From: Flavisolibacter ginsenosidimutans
GTDB taxonomy: Bacteria > Bacteroidota > Bacteroidia > Chitinophagales > Chitinophagaceae
Direction of reading: 5' to 3'
Assembly: GCF_007970805.1 (NCBI RefSeq)
Contig: NZ_CP042433.1
Location: forward strand, 1,426,001 to 1,490,000
DNA: 64,000 bases
The position numbers and the translations under genes were made by a program. The notes under the pieces were generated by a model. It was not told where the DNA came from, did no database searches, and saw only the letters and a program-made list of their open reading frames with translations. Positions within the stretch are counted from its first letter, which is position 1, and each line of letters starts with the position of its first letter. Shown here piece by piece: positions 8,952 through 16,666 of the stretch.

Positions 8952-8959
8952 CAAATGTA
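8952..8959 (-). promoter_or_regulatory. Bacteroidota -7 element upstream of lptD
   Basis: On the minus strand the sequence TACATTTG fits TAnnTTTG and lies 10 bases upstream of the lptD ATG. The spacing implies a very short leader; the -33 box is not evident. Confidence 0.4.
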
Positions 8960-9015
8960 GTCGTTCCGTCCTTAAAGGATTTGTGAAGATTCCAAACCGT
9001 CAAACAAAATCTGAT

Positions 9016-9954
9016 ATGTTGAAAAAACCATTTCTGTTTCTCTTTTTTTTCCTCTTTTCCCTTTGCTTTTTTTCTTTCGCGCAGCCACCAAAAAAAGCGG
9101 GTCGAACCATCATTATTGACCCCGGCCACGGTGGGCCCGACCAAGGCGCCGACGGACTCCATTCTACCGAAGCACAGTTAACGCTTGCCATCAGCAAACG
9201 ACTGGGTGAACTCATGGAAAAAGAATTGCCCGACGTGAATCTTTTGTTTACCCGCACTACTGATGTCTTTCCCGGCAATACCCGAACAAAGAACGACGCC
9301 TTGCATTACCGCGCTTCTTTTGCCAACCAGTCAAAGGCCGATTTATTCATCAGCATTCATTGCAATTCCGCAGGACGTGCGCCGGGCGGCTGGAACGAAA
9401 GGCGCATTGTAGGCTATGATGAGAAAGTAACGTACACCGGCAAAAAGAAAAAGAAGAAGCACGTAGTGAAAGTGCCTATCTACGAAAGCTTTTACGTAAC
9501 CAACGTCACCAAAGGCACCGAAACCTTTGTGTGGACGGCCGCTGAGAATTCGCACAAAGGACAGTTTGTTACCGGGAACGGCGAGTTTGATAGCGGCGAA
9601 GGCAACGACAGCACCATTGTGGAGCAGGCCAACGATCCCGTGATTAACGCACTGAAATCCGTTTACAGCAAGAAATATTTTTTAAAAAGCGTTAAGCTGG
9701 GCGAGTTTGTGCAACAGGAATTTGAAAAGGCTGGCCGCATTAACCGCGGCGTAAAACAACGAAACGAAAAAGGCATTTGGGTTTTGCACGCCACGGGTAT
9801 GCCGAGCATTTTGATTGAAGCCGGCTTTATCTCTAACAAAGAAGAAGAAGAATACATGAACAGCGAGAGCGGTCAAACCGAAATCGCCAACAACATCCTG
9901 CAAGCTATCAAAGCCTATCTTTCGTCGCTTGACGCACCGGCAAAAGGAGCATAA
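9016..9954 (+). CDS. Secreted N-acetylmuramoyl-L-alanine amidase (amidase_3), copy 1
   Basis: Periplasmic zinc amidase that cleaves the bond between N-acetylmuramic acid and L-alanine in peptidoglycan. The 312-residue protein starts with a signal peptide rich in Phe and Leu ending in FAQ, then has IIIDPGHGG (zinc-binding His), a conserved Glu shortly after, and SIHCNS (second zinc His); the terminal catalytic Glu lies in SILIEAGFISN. An insertion of about 60 residues between SIHCNS and the last third carries six consecutive lysines (9442-9459). The ATG at 9016 is preferred to an in-frame start at 8983 because it begins the signal peptide. The adjacent gene is a paralogue. Confidence 0.92.
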   Translation: MLKKPFLFLFFFLFSLCFFSFAQPPKKAGRTIIIDPGHGGPDQGADGLHSTEAQLTLAISKRLGELMEKELPDVNLLFTRTTDVFPGNTRTKNDALHYRASFANQSKADLFISIHCNSAGRAPGGWNERRIVGYDEKVTYTGKKKKKKHVVKVPIYESFYVTNVTKGTETFVWTAAENSHKGQFVTGNGEFDSGEGNDSTIVEQANDPVINALKSVYSKKYFLKSVKLGEFVQQEFEKAGRINRGVKQRNEKGIWVLHATGMPSILIEAGFISNKEEEEYMNSESGQTEIANNILQAIKAYLSSLDAPAKGA

Positions 9955-10051
9955 GCAAAAGCGTTGGCTGGCTTTGCAGCAATTTTCACCGAAAACAAAA
10001 ACGAGTTTTAATTCTTTATAAGAAATTCGCTTTTTCTAAAACGTATCGGGT

Positions 10052-11092
10052 ATGCTGAAAAAAACTTTTTTAATCGTAACCCTGTTTTCCGTTTCGGCCT
10101 TGCTGACTTCTTTTGCGCCGCCGAAGAAGGATCAGCAAGTGATCAAAACCATCATCATTGACGCGGGCCACGGCATCATGGACAACGGCAACCACAACGG
10201 CGCAAGAGGCAGCTATTCTTATGAAGATGACATTTGCCTGGCAGTGGCGAAAAAGCTGGTGGCGAAAATCAGGGACCAATACCCCGACATTAAAATTGTA
10301 GAAACGCGGCCCACCGAAAACATCGTGGCGCTGAAAGAAAGAGCCAACATTGCCAACCGCAACCACGGCGATCTTTTTGTTTCCATTCACGTGAACGCCA
10401 TGCCGCCCATTCATCACAAGGAGTTGGTGGGCTACGAAAAAGAAGTGTACTACACCGGCAAAGGCAAGAAGAAAAAAAAGCACACCCGCAAGGTGCCGCA
10501 ATACCGCTATTATACTACGCCCAATACGCACGAAAAAGGCACGCAAACCTACATTTGGGGAGCGCACAAAGCCGAGGATAAAGAACTGGCTGTTCGCGAA
10601 AACGCACAGATGCTTGAAGAAGACAACTACAAGCAAACCTATGGCGACATTGACCCCAACTCGCCGGAGTTTGTGGCGCTCTCGCTTGTAAAAACAAAGC
10701 AGTACAGCACCCGCAGCGCCATGCTGTCGAACATGGTGGAAGAACAATTTTCAAAAGTGGGCCGCATCAGCGGTGGCCCCATGCAAAGGCAAGTAGGCAT
10801 TTGGGTTTTGCAAGCCACGGCCATGCCGAGCATTCTTGTGGAAACCGGTTTCATCACCAATCCTGATGAAGAAAAATACTTGAACAGCGAAAACGGCCAA
10901 TTTGAACTGGCCGACTGCATCACAAAGGCCGTTGGCAATTACATGAAATGGCTGGAGAAAAGGCAGAACGCAAACGGCCCTTCGGTTTACGTGCCCGCTA
11001 CACCGGCAACAATGAACGATGCTTTCCTGCAAGCTTTGAATGAACACCACAACACGCCTGGAGAAAACAGAAAGACGTTGGCGGCAAAATAA
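10052..11092 (+). CDS. Secreted N-acetylmuramoyl-L-alanine amidase (amidase_3), copy 2
   Basis: A 346-residue paralogue of the preceding gene, in the same orientation and 97 bases downstream. It has a signal peptide, IIIDAGHGIMDNGN with the first zinc His, SIHVNAMPP with the second, and SILVETGFITN with the catalytic Glu. Like its neighbour it has the lysine-rich insertion (GKGKKKKKHTRK) and the same KGTxTxxW segment after it. The C-terminal 40 residues are extra, Pro/Ala/Asn-rich and not part of the catalytic fold. The pair probably arose by tandem duplication and may divide roles in cell separation or wall turnover. Confidence 0.92.
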   Translation: MLKKTFLIVTLFSVSALLTSFAPPKKDQQVIKTIIIDAGHGIMDNGNHNGARGSYSYEDDICLAVAKKLVAKIRDQYPDIKIVETRPTENIVALKERANIANRNHGDLFVSIHVNAMPPIHHKELVGYEKEVYYTGKGKKKKKHTRKVPQYRYYTTPNTHEKGTQTYIWGAHKAEDKELAVRENAQMLEEDNYKQTYGDIDPNSPEFVALSLVKTKQYSTRSAMLSNMVEEQFSKVGRISGGPMQRQVGIWVLQATAMPSILVETGFITNPDEEKYLNSENGQFELADCITKAVGNYMKWLEKRQNANGPSVYVPATPATMNDAFLQALNEHHNTPGENRKTLAAK

Positions 11093-11262
11093 CCGGGCTT
11101 AAATACTCTGGCCTTTTTGCGTTGATCATTTATGAACCAGGGGTTCGCTTATCTATTTTGCTTTCGTTGTGTCGCACACTTGTACGCTTTGTTCGCTCTG
11201 CGGCAGATTTGCATCACGAACAAACGGTGGGGCAATTTTCTGGTTAGTAAATTAAGATAGTG
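11093..11262. other. Intergenic region before the first toxin-antitoxin cassette
   Basis: No coding sequence is supported here. It contains a 25-base copy of a dispersed repeat (see 11167-11211) and otherwise nothing recognisable; the structured element starts at 11263. Confidence 0.6.
11167..11211 (+). repeat. Dispersed intergenic repeat R1, copy 1
   Basis: The first 25 bases match 56114-56138 on the opposite strand at 24 of 25 positions, and the 40 bases from the GTCGCAC core match 55983-56022 with several changes. All copies are intergenic. The unit contains short inverted halves (GCAC/GTGC), so it resembles a REP-like element. Confidence 0.6.
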
Positions 11263-11375
11263 AGTCGTATTTGCGCTATAAGTTTAAAGGCGCGGCAATA
11301 TTTATAAGTGGTTGAAAAGGTGATGACAAAAATTGCGCTGGTAAATTTGTCAAGTATATTAGCGCAAATACAACT
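11263..11375. repeat. 113-bp terminal-inverted-repeat element upstream of the MntA/HepT pair
   Basis: The ends are imperfect inverted copies: AGTCGTATTTGCGCTA at the left and TAGCGCAAATACAACT at the right (15 of 16 positions pair). Inside, GCGGCAATATTT and AAAAATTGCGC form a second complementary pair. The element is a relative of the one at 23701-23817, which also sits just upstream of a toxin-antitoxin pair; the two align best with one copy inverted. It could be a MITE, a folded recombination site, or a cassette boundary. Confidence 0.75.
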
Positions 11376-11452
11376 GTTGGAAGCAATGAAGAATATCTCG
11401 AATTAAAGATGCCTTGAATACCTTGCGCTTATTGCTTAAATTTGGTGGATCT

Positions 11453-11755
11453 ATGACTGTAATCGAGAAGCATAGAAGAGACATTCAAAAGTTATGCGCA
11501 CAGCATAAGGTAAAAAAGCTGTATGCATTCGGTTCTGCTTTGACACCCAAGTTCAACAGTGACAGCGATATTGACTTCATAGTTGATTTTGAATCTCAGG
11601 ATATTGATTGTTATGCGGACAATTATTTTAATCTAAAGTTTGCACTTGAGGAGGTTTTCAAAAGGCGTATTGATCTTTTAGAAGAAAAGACCATCAAGAA
11701 CCCATACTTTAAACAAGCGATAGAAAATCAACGTCGACTTCTTTATGGAGCTTGA
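11453..11755 (+). CDS. mntA: MntA-type minimal nucleotidyltransferase antitoxin
   Basis: A 100-residue minimal nucleotidyltransferase. It has the family motif GSx10DxD: Gly27-Ser28, Asp39 and Asp41. In characterised MntA-HepT systems this protein neutralises the HEPN toxin by transferring AMP to a tyrosine near the toxin active site. The ATG at 11453 is chosen because it gives the normal length; the frame extends upstream to 11414. Its end overlaps the HepT start by 11 bases, a strong sign of a coupled pair. The base composition is more AT-rich than the flanking genes, consistent with acquisition. Confidence 0.88.
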   Translation: MTVIEKHRRDIQKLCAQHKVKKLYAFGSALTPKFNSDSDIDFIVDFESQDIDCYADNYFNLKFALEEVFKRRIDLLEEKTIKNPYFKQAIENQRRLLYGA

Positions 11756-12074
11756 AATCAAAACCTGGCTTTTCGACATCCTAAATGCTATCGAGGAAAT
11801 TGAATCTTTCACCAACTTTCAAGACTTTGCTTCGTTCCATTCTGATCTCAAAACCAAAAGAGCGGTTGAAAGAGACATCGAAATTATTGGTGAAGCAATG
11901 AGCAGAATACTAGCCAAAGACGATTCGATTGATGTTGCCAATACAAGAAAGATTGTCGACACTAGAAACCGCATCATCCATGGTTACGATACTGTTTCTG
12001 ACGAAATTTTATGGAACATAATTATACAGCATCTGCCAATCCTTAAACAAGAGATTCAAGAACTTCTTAAATAG
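11745..12074 (+). CDS. hepT: HepT-type HEPN toxin (DUF86)
   Basis: A 109-residue all-helical HEPN-domain protein. The RNase motif RX4HXY is intact: Arg74, His79 and Tyr81. The family cleaves RNA when free, and the tyrosine is the residue modified by the partner nucleotidyltransferase. It overlaps the mntA stop by 11 bases. The gene is followed at once by the palindromic element at 12082-12214. Because the active-site motif is complete, the toxin is probably functional. Confidence 0.88.
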   Translation: MELEIKTWLFDILNAIEEIESFTNFQDFASFHSDLKTKRAVERDIEIIGEAMSRILAKDDSIDVANTRKIVDTRNRIIHGYDTVSDEILWNIIIQHLPILKQEIQELLK

Positions 12075-12081
12075 CACTGCT

Positions 12082-12214
12082 GCTAACAATAGTTTGCCGC
12101 TATACCGGCAGACGAATAATCAATCATCATTTGCTCTTTAATTAGCTTTTGAATAACTTACGAAGCTAACGAATCCCAGATTGCCGGTATTGCAGCCAGC
12201 CCTGAACGTTAGGC
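12082..12214 (+). repeat. attC-like imperfect palindrome after the MntA/HepT pair
   Basis: A 133-base element running from GCTAAC to GTTAGGC. The outer arms pair through TAAC/GTTA, and the inner arms contain the perfectly complementary ATACCGGCA (left) and TGCCGGTAT (right). The right end GTTAGGC fits the integron core site GTTRRRY; the left end deviates from RYYYAAC. The middle is AT-rich. A similar element of 132 bases follows the second toxin-antitoxin pair. No integron integrase is in the window. Confidence 0.6.
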
Positions 12215-12247
12215 GTAATTTTCAATAGCTCTTTCACATTATAACGA

Positions 12248-13012
12248 ATGAAAAAAGTCAAGAAAGTCCTTATCCTGTTTATCGTTCTTCTTCTCGCACT
12301 TTCCCTCATCTATTTTATCCCTGAAAGGAAAAAGGAAATCAAAACACAACACTTCACCCTTCTCTTTAGCAGCAGCATTGACACGGCGGCCATCATGGAG
12401 TTGGCAATTGCTTTGGAAAGCAATTATTTCAGAATTGGAAGTGATCTTCAAACAACGCCTTCGAACAACATTCAAACAAACGTTTACGCTCAACGGTGGC
12501 GGTACATAAAAGCTACGGGAAACTGGAGCGCTTCGGGAAACATTGAAGGCATTTCAAAACTTCATTTCGTGGAAAAGGCCTGGGGAGAAAGCGACAACGC
12601 AAAAGTTGCGGTTCACGAATTCGCTCATACCGTCACGTTGAAATTGCTTTTGGACAACGAGCAACAACCGGTCAATTCAAAGGACTTTGACAAAAAGTTT
12701 TCAACCTTTCCCGTTTGGCTTTGGGAGGCCATCAGCGTATACGAAGCCAATCAATTTGTTGATCCCAAAAACTTGCCTTACTTAAACAACGGACAATATC
12801 CAACGCTTTCAGAACTCGACAACCGCTTAAAAGGCGGAAAGATTTACGATTGCGGCTATACGATTATCGAGTACATCTTATCCAAATACGGACATGACAA
12901 TTTGATCAGCCTTGTTAAGAATTACGGCAATTTGAAAAAGACTTTTGCCGTTACGGATGAACGGTTTTGCAAGGACTGGTTTGACTTTGTAAAAGCTAAA
13001 TATCTGAAATAA
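12248..13012 (+). CDS. Membrane-anchored HEFAH metallopeptidase (peptidase MA-like)
   Basis: A 254-residue protein with one N-terminal membrane segment (about residues 7-24) and an extracytoplasmic domain. The zinc motif is His123-Glu-Phe-Ala-His127, followed by PVWLWEAISVYEA with Glu160, which matches the third zinc ligand position of the peptidase MA family. The rest is not recognised. It begins 34 bases after the attC-like element that ends the toxin-antitoxin cassette, so it may be part of the same acquired segment, but no second boundary is visible after it. Substrate and partner are unknown; the convergent efflux gene follows. Confidence 0.7.
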   Translation: MKKVKKVLILFIVLLLALSLIYFIPERKKEIKTQHFTLLFSSSIDTAAIMELAIALESNYFRIGSDLQTTPSNNIQTNVYAQRWRYIKATGNWSASGNIEGISKLHFVEKAWGESDNAKVAVHEFAHTVTLKLLLDNEQQPVNSKDFDKKFSTFPVWLWEAISVYEANQFVDPKNLPYLNNGQYPTLSELDNRLKGGKIYDCGYTIIEYILSKYGHDNLISLVKNYGNLKKTFAVTDERFCKDWFDFVKAKYLK

Positions 13013-13072
13013 ACAATGAATCCTTCTTTTGTTGTGCTACCGCAATGGTTTAACGTCCGCACGATACAAACC

Positions 13073-14323
13073 TTATAATGTAGTCATCATCTCCACGTCT
13101 TCTTCCGCCACGGCCTCTTTACTTGCTTGCTGAACGATCAATTTTCTTCCCAGCGTGTAAAGCAACAACGCACTAACGGAGCAACCGGCCATCACGCCGG
13201 CCATCGGCAATGACGTGTGGTTTTGCAAAAGACTCACCACTGCCGATGCGCCGGCGCCTACGCCCATTTGTATGGCGCCCATCAACGCCGAAGCACTGCC
13301 CGCATTGTGACCAAACGAAGCCAGCGAAAGCGCCGACGCATTGGGAAAAACAAAACCCTGGCAACACAAAAAAAGAAAGATGAGAAGAATGGTAATGTAT
13401 AAGCCGTTCAAACTAAAAAGAGCAAGACAGGCAAAGGTTAATCCAACCGCACTTTGACAAAGCAGCGAGATTTGAATGATTTGTTCACTTGAGTATTTCT
13501 TCAGTGCAAGATTGTTGATTTGACTGGCACTGATAATCCCTAAAGCAATGAGCGCAAAGATCCAACCGTATTGCTTTTCACTCACCTTGAATATCTCCAT
13601 AAACACATTGGGCGAACCGCTGATGTAAGCACACAAACCGCCATAAGCAACGGCTCCAGTAAAAGCATATGTATAAAACTGCGGATGCTTAACAATGCCT
13701 GCAAAATTTTTCACAATAGCTCCTGCTTTCAATGAAAAATTCGGATCGGGATTTTTGCTTTCGGGCAATAAAAAATATACGCCGGTGAGAATGGCAATGT
13801 TTATCCCGATAAGAATGACAAAAACGTAACGCCAGCCAAAAACAGCGGTTACATAACCACCGGCCGTCGGCGCAATAATTGGCGACACTGCTACTACCAG
13901 CATCAAGGTTGAAAATATTTTGGCGTTCTGTTTTACATCAAACAAATCCCGCACAATGGCCCGCGCCGCCACCATGCCCGCACAGCCGCCTAAAGCCTGC
14001 AACAAGCGAAACAGGATCAATGAATTTACCGACGTAGCCAACGCACAACCAACGGAAGCGAGCAGGTAAATACAAAGGCCCGCATACAAAGGCTTTTTCC
14101 TGCCCAATCGTTCCAGCAATGGCCCATAGATCAACTGCCCCACAGAAATGCCGATGAAAAAACTGGACAACGACAACATAACCTGCGCTATGGATGTGTG
14201 CAGGTTCTTCGCGATGTCGGGAAAAGCCGGCAGGTACATGTCAATGGAAAAAGGCCCGATAGCGGTTAGCAAACCCAATATGAGAATGAGGTAGAAATTC
14301 TTGTTAGTGCCGTTGGTATTCAT
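13073..14323 (-). CDS. Bcr/CflA-family multidrug efflux MFS transporter
   Basis: Inner-membrane drug:proton antiporter of 416 residues with 12 predicted helices. The N-terminal GPFSIDMYLPAFPDI segment is the signature of the Bcr/CflA subfamily, followed by the MFS loop 2-3 motif GPLLERLGRKKP and the RAIVRDLF motif of drug transporters. The ATG at 14323 begins just before the first helix; 31 further codons upstream are in frame but unlike a membrane protein. It lies downstream of the plsC-like gene on the same strand (gap of 98 bases), so co-transcription is possible. The exported compound cannot be inferred. Confidence 0.88.
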   Translation of the reverse strand: MNTNGTNKNFYLILILGLLTAIGPFSIDMYLPAFPDIAKNLHTSIAQVMLSLSSFFIGISVGQLIYGPLLERLGRKKPLYAGLCIYLLASVGCALATSVNSLILFRLLQALGGCAGMVAARAIVRDLFDVKQNAKIFSTLMLVVAVSPIIAPTAGGYVTAVFGWRYVFVILIGINIAILTGVYFLLPESKNPDPNFSLKAGAIVKNFAGIVKHPQFYTYAFTGAVAYGGLCAYISGSPNVFMEIFKVSEKQYGWIFALIALGIISASQINNLALKKYSSEQIIQISLLCQSAVGLTFACLALFSLNGLYITILLIFLFLCCQGFVFPNASALSLASFGHNAGSASALMGAIQMGVGAGASAVVSLLQNHTSLPMAGVMAGCSVSALLLYTLGRKLIVQQASKEAVAEEDVEMMTTL

Positions 14324-14421
14324 ATCGTCTAAAGACTGCAAAGGTATTGGCTGTGCATTGACGATACCCGGTAGAAAATAAAAACGGCGGTGAAAGCAGA
14401 AAGGCTGAGCAGGCAAAAACT

Positions 14422-15183
14422 TTATGCCTTTATCCAGCTTGCGTTTCGCTCAATCAATGCTTCGCTCATCTGCCTGAATACCTTTGCTTTTAATTCACCC
14501 ACGTCTTTCGGTGTCAGTCCCTCAACGCTTACCTCAGGCAAAAAAACCGAGCGGCTTTTGCCGGGATTCAAGGAAAAAACAGACCGGTGATCCATCCGGT
14601 CATAGGTGTTTAAAAAAAGCACCGGCATGATGGGCGTGCCGGTTTCAATGGCAATGCGAAAGGCGCCGTCGTAAAAATCTTTGAGGGGTTCATGGCTCAT
14701 GTTAAACGTGCCTTCGGGAAAAACAAGCACCGAGATTTCTTTGCGCAAAACAGATTTTAAGATCTGCACGCTTCTGGCCCGGTTGCCCGCACTGCTTCGG
14801 TCAACGGTAACGATGGCGTTTTTGTAAATGGTGCCGAAGACGGGAATCTTTGCCATCTCCACTTTGCCCAACGGCCGCACCGGATGACGAAAGGTTTTGG
14901 GAATCACCGCCGCATCCAAATAAGAAATATGGTTGGCCACAAAAATGTACGAGCAATGTTCTTTTGGTTTTTGAAGGTAAACGTTTTTGTGAAAGATAAA
15001 CACGAGCGGAAACCAAATGTCGGCCCAAATAACGCAGGCCTGATAAACAAGGTTGCCACCTTTGATTTTGCCAAAAAATGTGGCAAAGAGCGACCACAAA
15101 AAAACAGGCAGCATCAAAACAAGAAACAGCGCAAAAGCATAAAGAACGTAGAGGCACTGCAGAGACTTCAGCAAAATGCGCAT
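14422..15183 (-). CDS. 1-acyl-sn-glycerol-3-phosphate acyltransferase (PlsC family), copy 2
   Basis: Membrane-associated acyltransferase of 253 residues with an N-terminal hydrophobic region, the HX4D motif NHISYLDAAV and FPEGTFNMS, followed by FYDGAF. The fold and motif order match the PlsC copy at 4847, including the shared GKVEMAKIPVFG type segment. The ATG at 15183 overlaps the TGA of the DUF4258 gene by one base (TGATG), which suggests coupled translation. Probable role: acylation of lysophosphatidate or a related lysolipid. Two copies 10 kb apart suggest chain-length or substrate specialisation. Confidence 0.87.
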   Translation of the reverse strand: MRILLKSLQCLYVLYAFALFLVLMLPVFLWSLFATFFGKIKGGNLVYQACVIWADIWFPLVFIFHKNVYLQKPKEHCSYIFVANHISYLDAAVIPKTFRHPVRPLGKVEMAKIPVFGTIYKNAIVTVDRSSAGNRARSVQILKSVLRKEISVLVFPEGTFNMSHEPLKDFYDGAFRIAIETGTPIMPVLFLNTYDRMDHRSVFSLNPGKSRSVFLPEVSVEGLTPKDVGELKAKVFRQMSEALIERNASWIKA

Positions 15184-15584
15184 CAATTGTTATTTTTCTT
15201 TTCATCGCCGGGACAATGGCATTCAAAATCCTCTTCCAAATTGTAGCAAGTGATTACTTTGGTTTCGTCAGTGCACTGCGCAAAGATTACACGGATGTTT
15301 TCACCGCTGGTGGTGCGGCCTTGCAGCGCAAAGGTTGGACAAGGCCTGTCGGCCCGGTTTGATTTGTTGAAATTAATGCTCCCCTTCTCCATGATCTCCG
15401 CAATTTCGTCTTTGCTGATGTGGCGGCAGTCCATGCGGCAAAGCGCATGTTTGGTGTAATATACGGTTGCCGGATGGCGATCAAAGGCCTCGTGTTGCAG
15501 CGGTTCTTTCCATCGCTTTAAAATAAAAACGAAGAAAAATCCAATCACGATCAGGAGGGAAAAAACAACTTTTGCCGGCTTCAT
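15183..15584 (-). CDS. DUF4258 domain protein with membrane anchor
   Basis: A 133-residue protein with one N-terminal membrane segment (about residues 5-24) and a DUF4258 domain: a HALCRM segment, then ISKDEIAEIMEKG and a short beta-rich part containing QGRTTSGENIRVIFAQC. The domain is found in small Bacteroidota proteins and in some toxin-like RelE-fold proteins; no function is established. The C-terminus has CHCPGDEKKNNN with two cysteines, in addition to several in the body. The stop overlaps the start of the following plsC gene. The ATG at 15584 replaces an upstream TTG. Confidence 0.7.
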   Translation of the reverse strand: MKPAKVVFSLLIVIGFFFVFILKRWKEPLQHEAFDRHPATVYYTKHALCRMDCRHISKDEIAEIMEKGSINFNKSNRADRPCPTFALQGRTTSGENIRVIFAQCTDETKVITCYNLEEDFECHCPGDEKKNNN

Positions 15585-15659
15585 GTTTTTGACGAAGTGC
15601 AAGTATAGTCAAAAGCCGCCTATTAATTTTTCTTCCAAACATAGTCTCGTTGATGCAGG

Positions 15660-16517
15660 TTATTTCGATGTGTACTGCACCCAGAAAGCTTCGGGCTCAT
15701 ACATTTTTTTCAGGGCTAATGAATTACTTGTTGAAGAACGTTGCTGGCCGTTCTCTCCGCGTTGACGGCTGCCGCCGCCGTACGCTCCACCGCCGCGTCG
15801 CCCGCCACCGCCACGCATTCCGCCGCCCATTGGTCTGCCGCCTTCTTCGGATGGTGCTGCGCCTTCGTTGGTTGCTGCTTTTGGTTTGTCCACCGCGCCA
15901 ATAAAAAATCCAACTTCCATGTTTTGATTTTTCACATCGGTCGGGAAAGCCGCAAAGGGAACGGTCACTTCGTATATCAACTCGCCGCTTTCGTTCCAAT
16001 TAATGGCGCCTTTAAAGCCGGTGTTTTCGCGGATGCTTTGCACACCCGAATAAGCCGGCTTAAAGCCAATGCGGTTAAAGCTGATTAAACCACTTTCAAT
16101 GCGACGATGCAAATCTTTTGTATCGGGTTTTTCGCCTTGCGCAAAATTCGGGCGGAAGGTTTCGTCGGGCAGTTCGCCTTTTACGGGGTAAATGATCTCG
16201 GTTGTTTTTGCGTGTTTGCCGGTAGGGTCAAACCAAACTTCCATGCCGCCGCGAATTAGTTTCATTTGCTCGGCAGGATCGGCAATTTTGAACAACACGT
16301 AAAGATTGTCGCGGCTGTTGGCAAGAGCGTAGTCAATTCCGTTGGCTGTTGCCAGCAGCGGAACACCCTGCCAGTCCTGCATTTGACCGTCAACGGTTAT
16401 GGACGCAACGCTTGCAGGCTGCGCTTTTGCTTCTGCATTTTCTGTTGCGGCTTTGTGATTGCTGCCGCAAGCGCTTAAAACAGCGGCAATTCCATAAATG
16501 AAACACGAAGACTTCAT
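15660..16517 (-). CDS. Lipoprotein with sugar-binding-like domain and Gly/Arg-rich tail
   Basis: A 285-residue predicted lipoprotein: the signal segment ends in the lipobox LSAC. The central part, with VDGQMQDWQGVPLL and NLYVLFKIAD, resembles the beta-sandwich of DOMON/CBM9-like domains that bind sugars or metabolites at the cell surface. About residues 217-260 are dominated by Gly and Arg (GGGMRGGGGRRGGGAYGGG), then a normal hydrophilic end. The ATG at 16517 is preferred over an upstream TTG because it makes a lipoprotein signal. Function unknown; it is not clearly in an operon with the DUF4258 gene 76 bases downstream. Confidence 0.68.
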   Translation of the reverse strand: MKSSCFIYGIAAVLSACGSNHKAATENAEAKAQPASVASITVDGQMQDWQGVPLLATANGIDYALANSRDNLYVLFKIADPAEQMKLIRGGMEVWFDPTGKHAKTTEIIYPVKGELPDETFRPNFAQGEKPDTKDLHRRIESGLISFNRIGFKPAYSGVQSIRENTGFKGAINWNESGELIYEVTVPFAAFPTDVKNQNMEVGFFIGAVDKPKAATNEGAAPSEEGGRPMGGGMRGGGGRRGGGAYGGGSRQRGENGQQRSSTSNSLALKKMYEPEAFWVQYTSK

Positions 16518-16651
16518 ACCCAATATTTGAAAGGCAAAGCTATTGCGGCCAGAGTTGTTCAATCTTAAACAAGGTTAATGTTTGGCAAAAGCGATTGTCA
16601 AAAGAACGTTATAGAAAAAAGGAGGTTTAAACGAGCCGCCACGAAACCGTT

Positions 16652-16659
16652 TATCTTTG
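16652..16659 (+). promoter_or_regulatory. Bacteroidota -7 element upstream of mtaB
   Basis: TATCTTTG fits TAnnTTTG and ends 7 bases before the mtaB ATG, implying an almost leaderless transcript. No clear -33 TTG is seen. Confidence 0.4.
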
Positions 16660-16666
16660 CCGGTTC

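Noticed and set aside
10070..10747. 225-codon minus-strand open frame opposite the second amidase
   Set aside because: The amidase frame has all zinc and catalytic motifs; the antisense frame is a consequence of its codon use.
11263..12214. Restriction or phage-defence island around the first toxin-antitoxin pair
   Set aside because: Only the MntA/HepT pair and one metallopeptidase are present; no methylase, nuclease or helicase genes accompany them.
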